In this document: piece by piece, positions 10,901-21,910 of the stretch
Layout: every line of letters starts with the position of its first letter
Numbering within the stretch: position 1 is the first letter of the stretch
Assembly (NCBI GenBank): GCA_014529385.2
Contig: CM043958.1
Location: 82,331,525 to 82,395,524, forward strand
Length of the DNA stretch: 64,000 nt
Origin: Adiantum capillus-veneris
Lineage: Eukaryota > Streptophyta > Polypodiopsida > Polypodiales > Pteridaceae
Direction: 5' to 3'
The notes under the pieces: model-generated
What the model was told of the DNA's origin: nothing
The model's database searches: none
What the model saw: the letters and a program-made list of their open reading frames with translations, nothing else
Made by a program: the position numbers and the translations under genes

Positions 10901-12307
10901 AACCAAGCATAAGGCTGATGGTAACATTGAGCTTCACAAGGCAAGGCTGGTCGCAAAGGGTTATGCACAGACGTATGGCATAGACTATGAGGAGACCTTT
11001 GCTCCAGTGGCAAAGATGACAACTGTGAGAGCTGTCATAGCAGTGGCTGCATCTAGAGGATGGATTATGCATCAAATGGATGTAAAGAATGCCTTCTTGA
11101 ATGGTGAGTTGCAAGAGGAAGTGTATATGGATCAGCCACCTGGTTATGTCGATCCAGGTTACCCAGATTATGTATGCATACTTCTCAAAGCTTTATATGG
11201 TTTGAAGCAGGGCTCTAGAGCATGGTATGACAGGATTGCCAAGTATCTTGTCAGTATTGGTTTTAGGAGAGCTCATGCTGATCATTCACTCTATGTACGT
11301 GAGAGTGATGTGGGGATTGTGGTCATTACCATATATGTAGATGACCTTATTATTGTTGGTGACAATGCTATGGAGATTGACCATGTGAAGGGTCTTCTCA
11401 AACAGGAGTTTGAAATGAAAGATTTAGGCGAGTTGCGCTACTTTCTTGGCATTGAGGTGATCAGGACTCCAGAGGGTGTATGGCTATCACAGAGACAGTA
11501 TGCTTTGGACATGTTGTCAAAGTATGGTATGGCTGATTGTAAGCCAATTTCTATTCCCTTGGATGTGAATGCAAAGCTGAGTGCAGAGAAGGGTGATGTT
11601 GTTGAGGATGTCAACATGTACAGGAAGATTGTGGGTAGTCTAATCTACTTGACTATCACAAGGCCAGACTTGAGCTACACAGTAGGCTTGGAGAGTCAGT
11701 TCATGCAGCTTCCGAGGAAGCCACATTTGGATGGAGTACGACGCACACTTAGGTATGTGCAAGGTACTCTTGACTACGCATTGTTCTATGCAGCAGATGC
11801 ACCATTAGCATTGTATGGGTATACAAATGCAGATTGGGCAGGTAGCATTGTTGATAGGAGATCTACGAGTGGCTTCATGTTCTCTTTTGGGAGTGCTGCT
11901 GTTACTTGGAGCAGCAAAAAGCAGCCTACGGTTGCTTTATCGAGCACAGAGATGCAGCAGTTGCGGCGTGCGAGGTAGCTTGGCTACGCACATTACTTGA
12001 GGACTTGGGAGTGCAGGTGGACCAGCAAATTTTCATCCATTGTGACAACCTCAGCAGCATGCAATTGGCTAGGAACCCAGTGTTCCATGCCAGGACCAAA
12101 CACCTAGAGGTCCATTACCACTACGTTCGAGAGCGAGTGTTGGCGGGCGACATCGACTTGGTCTACGTCAGCACAGAGGAGCAGATAGCGGATATCTTTA
12201 CCAAGGCCCTCGGAGCTGAGAAGCTTCGACGTTTTCAGACTATGCTTGGACTCTGCGACATGCAGAGCTCGAGGGGGAGTGTTGAGATGTCGAGCTCTAC
12301 ACCTTGA
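7971..12307 (+). pseudogene. Copia C gag-pol polyprotein, one frameshift
   Basis: I take MSDGFSQ at 7971 as the start, by analogy with Copia gag N-termini; an in-frame ATG at 7929 is also possible. Counting from 7971: gag with a NYPAWK motif; RGR-rich stretch; CCHC knuckle CWTCGERGHMSRDC (about 277-290); protease DSG at 343; integrase D545, D608, E644; RT with YVDD at 1122-1125; RNase H from about 1280. The frame closes at 11976-11978, but the missing C-terminus (AAVAACEVAWLRTLLED to FTKALG) continues in another frame to 12307, so there is one indel near 11950. RNase H reads YTNADWAG where relatives have a TDADWAG-like motif, which may remove an acidic active-site residue. The terminal stop lies inside the 3' LTR. 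All other enzymes look intact. Confidence 0.9.
12271..12279 (+). promoter_or_regulatory. Copia C polypurine tract
   Basis: GAGGGGGAG abuts the 3' LTR. It is also translated as part of the gag-pol C-terminus. Confidence 0.9.
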
Positions 12308-12601
12308 GCTGGCATCCACTACGGGTCTTGGCCGCTTACGGCATTTACTCACTGGCGCGTTAGGTGACCGACACGGAGGATCTCTGCCAGTGATTCTACG
12401 GCTGGACTACACTTATAGTGCCAGCCTAGTACGCTTCTAGCGAGTTTACACTTAGTGACCGCATGTACATATGTGCTACTTTTCAGCTTTAGCACTTAGT
12501 CATTTTGTACTCTCTTTTCTGTGAAGAAGAAGAAGAAGCTTTCCATCTCTGTGTGCTTTGTGCTTGTCTTGTGTAGCTCTCTTGCATCCTCATTCTTTAC
12601 A
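12280..12601 (+). repeat. Copia C 3' LTR
   Basis: Near-identical to 7415-7736. The gag-pol stop TGA (12305-12307) falls within its first 30 bases. ATAGA follows immediately as the second TSD copy (12602-12606). Confidence 0.95.
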
Positions 12602-13136
12602 ATAGATACAATACGACATGATGTATGTGAGATAAGAAATGCATCCAAATCATGGGCTGATATATGTAAGGATAATGTGGTTTCTACATCTCCTATCACG
12701 CAAGCCATTGTCCAAGCAAAGAATGTAGAGAATGTGGACACTCAAGAATTGCAAGAACGACAAAAACGCTCAAAGAACATCGTCATTCGTGGAATCAAGG
12801 AGGAAAGCATGGAAACACCCCAATCTCTTGTGATTGCTATTGAAGAGTTTTTTGCTACACACTTTGGCAAGGAATCATGGCTTATGATGCACATCGGAAA
12901 ATAAGGAGTCCCTCGCTCGGGAGAAAGACTATTGTATGTACCATGGCTGATGAGGTAAAGAGAAAGATTATCCTTGACAATAGTTGGATATACCTCAAAG
13001 GAACAAGTTGTAATGTATATGAGGATCACACTCTTATGAAAAAAAATGTACGTCGCAAAGCATATGAGGAAAGAAGCAAGAAGGTTAAGGTGTCATATCA
13101 AGAAGGGCAAAGTTATTTGGATGTATCATGGAGATG
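12602..13136 (+). pseudogene. LINE B ORF1, 3' part
   Basis: The frame resumes in phase after the Copia insertion and contains SKNIVIRGIKEES, matching the start of the RNA-binding domain of plant L1-like ORF1 proteins, followed after one frameshift near 12890 by a C-terminal domain (KRKIILDNSWIYLKGTSCNVYEDHTL) with the LKGT..YV.ED pattern of that domain. It runs into RT sequence at about 13127 with no ORF2 endonuclease between, so an internal deletion fused ORF1 to the RT. Confidence 0.7.
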
Positions 13137-14822
13137 AAGATAAGTGAATGGGCTGAAAATAATGGCAAATGTGCACTTGGCCAAGCAGGGTTTCGAAAGC
13201 ATCATAGCACTATTGATCACCTTGTCACTCTTCGAGTTCTTATGGAAGCGTCTCGATCGAAAGGAAAAAAGTTGTATTGTTTCTTTGTGGATTTTAAGAA
13301 AGCTTTTGACATGGTACTGCGATGAAATCTTTGGAGACGTATGCAAAGCCTTCAAGTGCCGAGAGAATTTATGCATGCAGTCTTTCATATCTACCAAAAA
13401 GTGATATGTCGATTACGTATAAGAGATGGAATTTTAGAATTTTTTGCAAGCACCATTGGTGTCAAACAAGGATGCCCACTTTCTCCAACCCTCTTTGGGC
13501 TACTCATTGATGAATTGGAATGCATGGTTCTTGATTTTATGTAGCAAGAATGCATAGAAGAGGTTAAGATCGGAAATGCGGTGGTCATGCTTCTGCTTTA
13601 TGCCGATGATGTAGTGCTCTTGGCACATACCTTAGAAGATGCACAAAAGCTTATGAGTGTCTTGGAACGCTTTTTTCTACATAGCGGGTTGATTGTGAAT
13701 GGATCCAAAACCAAGGTTATGCTTGTAAAGACCCTCAATGACAAAAATCCATGCATTGTATACAACAATGAGAAACTTGAAGTGGTAGATCACTTCAAGT
13801 ACCCTGGCCTTGAGGTTCCATCCAATCATAAATGAAAGGATTGTGCAATGCGTCGCTTGGAAGCCGGAAAGAGGGATTATTATGCATTTGAGAACATGTG
13901 CAATGCTAGAGAGGTCGAGCGTTGGGCTCTTAAAAAGTACCTCTTTGACACATTGGTGACACTGGTGCTTCTTTATGGAGTGGAGGTGTGGGGTGGATGC
14001 ATCGGGAAGTCTACTTGGAAAGAGTTTGAGAATGTCCAACAGCATTTTCTCACCAACTTTCTCCAAGTCAAGACACAAACACCCTACATGCTCTTACTTC
14101 TTGAGTCCAGATCGCTTCCCATTGAGGTCTTGGGTATGCAAAGGGTTGTTGAGTACATGCTTAAGATACAACGTAGCCCTTTGCATCAACTTCCTAGAAT
14201 CGCATATGAAGCAACTCAAACGGTCCAAAAGACATGCAAGAGCAAAATACTAAGTTCGGGGTGGATGCTTGATATCAAGAAATGGTTTGGAAGATGGGAT
14301 GCATGTCACTTGGTCAAGGATGCGTCGATCGACTCCCAAGTTAATGAGGCCTTCTTACAACGCCAATGTATCACGGCTTGGGATAAATCCAAAGGTTCTC
14401 ACTTCAGCCATTACACAACACACGTCGTCCCAAACTACAAATCTCTCTTCTTCTCTGAACGAGGTAACCAAACCCATCCCTACATCCTTGAGCCCATCCC
14501 GTTGAGTGCGATCCGCACCATTGCCTCCATTCGTCTTAGCTCCCATTCTCTACACTGCTAGACAGGACGTTGGGGCACTAGCGAGGAGTCTCATCAACTT
14601 TGCACCTTATGCCCTCGTCAAGTGCAAGAGAGTGAGTACCACACACTACTTGAGTGCTCAACTTTTGACCACATTAGGTCCTCTTTTTTCCATATATTTA
14701 GCCATAAACTCTCCCTACATACCTTTCTCTCCCAACCAGGATGTGGATTCTCTATTGCGACGCTCATTTCAACCATTTTTGAGCATCGAGAGTCACTTAT
14801 GACCTCCACTCACACCACGTGA
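13127..14822 (+). pseudogene. LINE B ORF2 remnant: reverse transcriptase and C-terminus
   Basis: It opens inside the RT with GQAGFRKHHSTIDHL and FVDFKKAFD, the blocks before the first catalytic Asp. After a frameshift near 13322 come GVKQGCPLSPTLFGLLIDELE and LLYADDVVLLAHT (YADD at 13599-13610), an intact catalytic box. Frames are broken by stops at about 13542, 13833 and 14559. The C-terminus has CTLCP...EYHTLLEC and ends at 14820-14822. The whole region parallels LINE A but retains the RT palm that A has lost. EN domain absent, so dead. Confidence 0.85.
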
Positions 14823-14840
14823 CATGTTCATTTGGTCCAT

Positions 14841-15703
<863 letters not shown>

Positions 15704-15871
15704 GCTCCGACAATTTTTGCTCATACAGTGTAGGTTTGCTCTCTACACGCACGCACATAGTAGGTATGCTTTGCATGTTGTTGTTGATGGAGCATAGTTG
15801 GGGTGTTCTCCATTTGGGCATCACCATAGTAGGTATGCTCCCGCCATGAACCTGTCATCGATCACCCACCC

Positions 15872-15957
15872 TCGCTTACTGTCGCGCCCAACTGAACCAC
15901 CCGTGGTATGATGCTCGCTTACTGTTGCGCCCAACTGAACCACACGTGGTATGATGC
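15872..15957. repeat. 43-bp tandem duplication
   Basis: Two adjacent 43-bp copies begin TCGCTTACTGT at 15872 and 15915 and differ at two positions by eye (GTCGCG/GTTGCG and CCCGTGG/CACGTGG). Confidence 0.9.
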
Positions 15958-15979
15958 ATCAACTTCCCTGCAAGCTCGG

Positions 15980-16087
<108 letters not shown>

Positions 16088-16100
16088 CCGCTTTGGTTCT

Positions 16101-16235
16101 CAAGCGGAGAGAGAAAAAGAGCAAGCCTCCCTTCCCTTGGTTTGCTTGCCAAGGCCGAGAGAGAGAAAGAGCGAGCCTTCCTTCCCTTGGTTTGCTTGCC
16201 AAGGCCGAGAGAGAGAAAGAGCAAGCTTTGCTTGC
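16101..16235. repeat. 50-bp tandem repeat, about 2.5 copies
   Basis: The unit CTTCCCTTGGTTTGCTTGCC AAGGCCGAGAGAGAGAAAGAGC-like recurs with period 50 (CTTCCCTTGG at 16131 and 16181; AAGGCCGAGA at 16151 and 16201). It ends just before LTR element K. Confidence 0.85.
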
Positions 16236-16285
16236 CGAGGGCACTTCCTTCCTCCTTGAGCTGTAAAACTCTCCTGCTCGTCCCA

Positions 16286-16290
16286 CTTGC
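16286..16290. repeat. Target-site duplication CTTGC (left, element K)
   Basis: CTTGC lies directly before the left LTR and again at 21906-21910 directly after the right LTR, if both LTRs are taken as 142 bp. Confidence 0.75.
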
Positions 16291-16432
16291 TGAAAGGGCA
16301 GGGGAACTGAACATGCTCATCACCACCCAGCCATGCCCTATATAGGCCCTTGGCCTTCTAAATATAGGGACCCCCTTGACTGCATGTCCGTCCTGGCCCT
16401 TGGCCTAGACTGGTCCTACCATTGTCCTTGCA
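16291..16432 (-). repeat. Element K 3' LTR (left on plus strand)
   Basis: On the minus strand it begins TGCAAGGACAATGG and ends CCCCTGCCCTTTCA. It contains a palindromic CTATATAG, a candidate TATA box, near 16338. Confidence 0.8.
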
Positions 16433-16443
16433 TTACTCCCCCC
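16433..16443 (-). promoter_or_regulatory. Element K polypurine tract
   Basis: Plus-strand TTACTCCCCCC is minus-strand GGGGGGAGTAA abutting the LTR's TG end. The same motif abuts the LTR at 55917-56069. Confidence 0.8.
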
Positions 16444-19400
16444 TTGGAGAAGCGTTTTCGTCCGCGAAAACACAAGTGATGGTATATTCATAAGAACACT
16501 AATGTTTTCTACCGTAACATCCCACATGGATCCAACGGTTCATTTGAGCGGAACCCGGTTCAATAGGAGGTTCAATGAAACCAAGAGTAACATCTTGATT
16601 TTCTACATTGTTGTCCATTTGTAGCCATCTGATGGTACCGGTTCCTATCCAAACATAGTGTGTAGACTCCATTTAGAACGCTCATGAGCATGGTAATCGA
16701 GTTTATCACAACACAGGTGTACCAAAAAGAGTACCTCTTGTTACTTTCCATGAAAGTAACTTGCTGACATAACTCATCAACCAATTTTAAGTCCTTGACT
16801 TGGTCTCAATTTTCATCATCAATATACAATCCCACCCTAACGAGTGTTCAAGGTTGAGAACTTGAGCTATACATGAAGAGACTACCTAGTCACAACATGC
16901 GTTAACTGATAGTAAGTAAACTCCAAAAAGAGCAATAAATGCTTATGAATTTGATTGCTTGGTGCTAATGCACGCACTTTGCATATCCTTTAGCCCAAGA
17001 TTACACTTTTTAATCTGTCAATCCCCTTGGATATTGACAGTACTGAGGTGTGTTTCCCCCACGGTTTACAGACAGTCTTCCCAGACGACTGGTAAACGGG
17101 GAATCACAATAGCGTATAACATTGTTGAGGAATTAACAATGTTCGGAATAACCATCGTGGTTAGCTTGAAAAATCCACAAACACCCAAACCGAGCCATGA
17201 ACTCTATTGGTGATTAGTAGACTCAAAGTAATCTCATAGAGATAGTGCACATAGAGTGCAAAATGCTTCATAAGCAACAACTTGAGGAATATGCATGCCG
17301 TTCCAAATCAGCCTTTTCTAAACACTAGGGCCTATAACACCTAGTGTGCATGCATTTAGCAAAAAACAGATCCGAACCTGTATTTCCATGGTGATCCTTG
17401 CCAATATTTATGGCAAATGTGATGCGCCTAGCACACATTAAAAAGGAATGTAAATAGTTCTGAAAAGAAACTAAATACTTTCAGTTGCAATCTCTTGCAA
17501 GCCTTGCTGAAACGTCTGAATCACAATAGAAGGTGAAACATTGATCACTTCTAGATATAGACAATGAAACTTTTTCATTAACAATTTATAGCCTTGCTAT
17601 ATGTATAAACAACAATATGGAATGTTGTTTAGCAGTACTTGTACCTGGAAAATTCATTCTAAGTATCCGACAATTTTTGGCCACGAAAGTGCTCTTGATA
17701 CAATGTGCTGAAAATGGTTTAGAAAACAGATTTGACGAGCACCTAGTTGGACTTTGTCGTGACACATAATTGAAATAATGGCACCATTCTCAGTCCAGAG
17801 ACTCATATTCTCCACATGGTGAATATGTCTCATGTAAGGATGTGTAAAAAAGAACATCCTTCAAGTACAAGATGTACTTGTGTGTGGAGGCAACTCTAAA
17901 TACTCTACGACAAGAGTGAGAGGGACCCTCATTCATTGCTCCACACTGGCTAAACTGAACTCCTTGAGTTCCTAGACCATGTTGTATCCCATGTGACAAC
18001 ATGTGCCAAATTGAACCCTGGATACTGGGCCCAAAATACTTTGTGCCGACATGCCCTTGGCAAGGTTCTGTAACATTCAAGCGTACTTAGACGTCTTGAA
18101 AAACCAAGCAAAGCATACTAAAAATGGAATAACACCAAATCAATAGATGCGTACCTGGAGATTTGAACGTAATGTTCACTTACCTGTATTCAAATGGAGA
18201 GGAGCACATCCCCTACCTGAAAAAACAAACACCAGTGCTTGCAATCCCAGCCCTTGGATTAGAATCTACGTAGTCAAACGCCTTGGTAAGACCCGTTGTA
18301 GAACTGCACAACTAGCAGGTAACGATAACCAATCGTGTACAGAATGATGAGAATCAACTTAAAAAGTTGAATTTGTCCGCTACCTCATGGTAGATTACTG
18401 GCTTCTTTCCTTGAAAGTAGAACTGGGATAGATCAAACTATGATCCTTAATGCCTATGGGGAGATGTAGCAATCACCCGCCAGGTCTTACCCCAAAACAA
18501 TGATGCCATAGACACTTGTAGTGCTATAGAGAGAGCAAGAAATCCACACAAGTAAGATTCCTAGCTCGTGTCCACAGCCATGCTGTCTCAATTGTTTGCT
18601 GCCTCTAGACTCCATGGTATAGATCAACTGATGTAAGTGTAAGAGTATCAAAAACTCAACTTGAGCATTGCTCTAGAAACATATAGTGCAAAAATGACAC
18701 CCTAATCCTCCGAAATAACAAGACTCTTGCTCGTCCATTAACGTCGATGTGTTCCATGTGTACTCCACTGGGCAAATCTGTTCAATCTTAAGAACAATCA
18801 CCCAAGGAATGCCAATAGTTGGGCCTTACCCAAGATCTGACAATGACTTTTAGCCAGCCTATGTGTGGCTCCTAGCTCTTACGGCCATTAGTGTTCAATC
18901 GATAAACCGATGAAAACTAATGTGAATGGCATCTTGGCCCATTTCTAGCTGAGTGTTAGAGAACCTTGGCTCATGTTGACTCTCAAAACATGTATGAAAA
19001 TATTCTTAGAAAGTTTTCATTATTCTTGAGAGAAATAAGAAAAAGAGAGAGAAGAAGAGCATGATGGGCTGAGGAACTTTCCTTAAATTTGTAGAGTGTG
19101 TGCCCAGAATGTGTGCTCTTAGAAATCTTATGCCCGAATTGCAGCTTATCCTATAAGCATTCCACAATCTGTCTGTATGACTCTCTCATCGAGAGAGGCA
19201 ACAGAAAACACAAGTTAAATCTTGACCATCTACCGTGTATGGTCGTGGTTGTATGAGGATGACTTGAAAGGGGCACCTTGCCGGTGAATCTAGTCAAAAT
19301 TTTAGGTTCTTTTTAGTATTGTTGAGTGTTGAGAGAAACCAACAATCCATCCGTACTCTGTCCTTGATAGAGTTTCAAGTGTGTTAGCGGAAGCGTAATG

Positions 19401-19686
19401 CATGAAGCGGCATAATTGAATTCACGTCACTAGCATGCCTTGCATAATGAATGGTAAGCCCTTGCACAGAGTGATGGCCTCAACCGTGAGAACAAAACTG
19501 TAAGTACCTAGCACAATTTAGACTCGTAGGGATTCTATGAGCTGATATCGCCAATTTTGCCAGTTCCTTGAAGCGAGGCTTCCTATAAAATTTCGAAAGC
19601 ACTTTGCTTTGCACAATGACAGTAATTGCCAAGTAAAGTGTAAATAGGAAGAAACATGAAAAACTTAAACTTGGCTAACCTGGTCG
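16444..19686. other. Element K internal region, left part: non-coding
   Basis: More than 3 kb without a recognisable domain on either strand. The minus strand has several CAG/GTA-type donor-like sites (for example ACAGGTAAGTGAAC near 18180 and CAGGTAGGGG near 18210). Small frames such as the 96-codon minus frame ending at 17790 have no recognisable family. Confidence 0.5.
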
Positions 19687-19704
19687 TTGTTGCTGCAACC
19701 AGTC

Positions 19705-19836
19705 GTCATGAAAGTTGGGAGAAAAACTACATTTGCTAAGGTAAAAGAAAGGTATTGGTGGAAAGGGATGTATAAGGATGTGGTTGAGTTTGTTGAATCT
19801 TGTGAGGCATGCCAAATGCGTTCAAATTCCAAAACG
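19705..19836 (+). pseudogene. Isolated Gypsy integrase zinc-binding fragment
   Basis: About 45 codons read VGRKTTFAKVKERYWWKGMYK and continue with a CEACQ motif: the RYWW.GMYKDV..FV..C..CQ signature of the HHCC domain at the N-terminus of Ty3/Gypsy integrase. It is on the strand opposite to element K and has no RT or integrase core next to it. The same signature (RYWWKDMYK...CATCQ) occurs on the minus strand in Gypsy fragment H near 51960-51990, so it comes from that family. Confidence 0.75.
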
Positions 19837-21750
19837 GCCCATAGCCATATCTACACAGACGCCCTCGTATGTCCTATATACCCATCTGGTACATAAGGCC
19901 ATAACCTGCAAAATTGAATCCACCTGAAAAAACCTTGCCTATTCCTTCCCCATTGTGTATGCTCATAGCATATGCCAAACATGGCCAACTTCAATGAAAG
20001 ATGTAGAAATTGAAGCCTTGCTTCATAGAACTCTGTCTGGCCTCGTTGCCATGAAATGCTATTGACGACAGATGTCATAGCAAAGAGATTCGACTTTGAT
20101 CTCATACAAACTTGAGTCGATGAATGATATCCACAATCCATCGTAGACGCCCATTGCATACCATAGTTATCATGCCATGTGCAATAAACAAATACCAATT
20201 GCGTACCTCATGAAGTACACCTACCAATGAAATGGCCATCGTAAGAATCGAACGAGTTGGAATCAAGGTTCACAACTATTTGATCTCGTGCTGCCAAGGG
20301 CCTTGCCCGATTTGCAAGCAATTGGGAAGCTTGTGAGCAAGTGCAATGCTCTAGTGGTGTTACACAAACCATACCCATGAGCATCTTCGACGAGCCTTAC
20401 TCCTGTGTAATTCCATTGAACTGCTGACGAATTGTGCTTCAAGTCAAGGCGATAGAGACTCAAGCCATGCGTGAGTCTAATCGCTATGTCAAAAACGTAT
20501 GCCAGTAGCATCATTGTAAACGCATACATTCAAAAAATACTTATCATTTGCATCATTTGTTTAATGCATGCCATGCTGCATTGATTCTTGCTTGTATTGT
20601 TATGCCACAGGTCTTGCCTGAACATCATGATATTTATCTGTGACAAATATACCTAGAAACTAGCTCCCCTTCTATCATAAGGAAGAGTCTCAAATCTTGC
20701 CTTTAGCAAAAAATAAAAATAAAAAATGAAGATAAGACATTCATCTCAAACATTAATCTCCAGGTCATGGTACTTACTGGCCATCGAAGACGTCTATATC
20801 AAAAACCTCCGTTAGACATGAAGCGATGGGTGTGAAAATCATAGCTTCACCTTGTTGGAGATGGCGGGTAACCAGAAGCCTTGTGTCCCTTGATACCATT
20901 GGTAGATTGAAGCCAATAGATCGACAGCCTTTCGCATGTTGATGGCATGCCATGCATGCTATACCAAGATTCTTGAAGAAAAGCGTCTGACCTATCCTTG
21001 ATAGGCTTGGCATGACCTTTATACGTCTTGGTATAGACAACGTTCTTTGAAATCCAAGAGACGTGTACAATTCGGCATGGAAGAGAGCTTCAAAACCCTC
21101 CACCGGTGGTAATCTCTTCGAAATCATCACCCAAGCTTGTGAGCAACTGCCATGCTCGAGCTATGCAAGACGTCCAAGGTGCAGGGTTTCTGCAATTTCC
21201 TACAGATTTTGTTTGAAAATTGACAATTTCTTGCATATCTGCTTGGTTGTTCTCTTGTATCCCGTGCACCACACAAGAGTCACTGCTTAGCAGGGGAGGG
21301 TGCCCAACTTAGGGCACTATTATGCTTAACAATATGAACTCAAGCCAACCAAAAGAGATGGCGACGCTGCAGACAACCGCGCAGGAAAAAAATCCCAGTG
21401 GTGACGTCTCTGCGAAGGTCTTCATGCCGCGGCCATGTGACGAACCGTTGTCCATAGCCCAAGGCGAACCTAGCCAGCCCCATTCGGTCTGATTTCCTGT
21501 AGGTCGAGGCCACCTCCCATTCCGCTCTAAGCGGCTCTACACACGGACCCCGACTACTCCATCCTCCAAGGGACCGCTCCCGCGACCCTCCACCCTACTC
21601 CTTGGTGAGAGCCATGCTTCGCCATGCCAAGGTCCACGAACAAGAGAGGGAGAGATATTCCGAGAGAGAGGGAGAGAGAGAGAAAACCATGCTTTGAGAA
21701 ATCCATATTCTCCCTGCCATGGCTCCACCCTCCTTCCTCCTCTCCACCTT
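19837..21750. other. Element K internal region, right part: non-coding
   Basis: No domain recognised. The longest minus-strand frame (20774-21130, 118 codons) has no known motif and ends where a CCA|GTAAGT donor-like site lies, so exon-like structure is conceivable but unproven. Confidence 0.45.
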
Positions 21751-21762
21751 GGTCTGATACCA
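21751..21762 (-). promoter_or_regulatory. Element K primer binding site
   Basis: Minus-strand TGGTATCAGACC resembles the initiator tRNA-Met complement TGGTATCAGAGC with a single change, one base from the LTR. Confidence 0.8.
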
Positions 21763-21763
21763 G

Positions 21764-21905
21764 TGAAAGGGCAGGGGAACTGAACATGCTCATCACCACC
21801 CAGCCATGCCCTATATAGGCCCTTGGCCTTCTAGATATAGGGACCCCCTTGACTGCATGTCCGTCCTGGCCCTTGGCCCGGACTGGTCCTACCATTTTCC
21901 TCACT
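21764..21905 (-). repeat. Element K 5' LTR (right on plus strand)
   Basis: Direct repeat of 16291-16432; followed by CTTGC. The terminal CA of the left copy reads CT here if the lengths are kept equal. Confidence 0.8.
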
Positions 21906-21910
21906 CTTGC

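Larger units (their letters stand above)
7415..12601 (+). mobile_element. Complete Ty1/Copia retrotransposon C
   Basis: The element has 322-bp LTRs (7415-7736 and 12280-12601) starting TGTTGAGATG and ending TTTACA, a PBS of TGGTATCAGAGC directly after the 5' LTR, a GAGGGGGAG PPT directly before the 3' LTR, and a perfect 5-bp TSD. By eye the LTRs differ at 5 positions of 322, all transitions, so insertion is fairly recent. It carries gag-protease-integrase-RT-RNase H in Copia order on one frame with a single late frameshift. Confidence 0.97.
16291..21905 (-). mobile_element. Minus-strand, largely non-coding LTR element K (LARD-like, very short LTRs)
   Basis: Two 142-bp direct repeats (16291-16432, 21764-21905) bound 5.3 kb. 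Orientation is minus: CTCCCCCC (GGGGGGAG on the minus strand) is just inside the left LTR and GGTCTGATACCA (minus-strand TGGTATCAGACC) is just inside the right LTR with a 1-base spacer. The TSD CTTGC matches. By eye the LTRs differ at 3 of the first 133 positions and 4 of the last 9. No gag-pol can be read on the minus strand; longest frames are about 118 codons and unrecognised. It must have moved using another element's enzymes. Confidence 0.8.
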
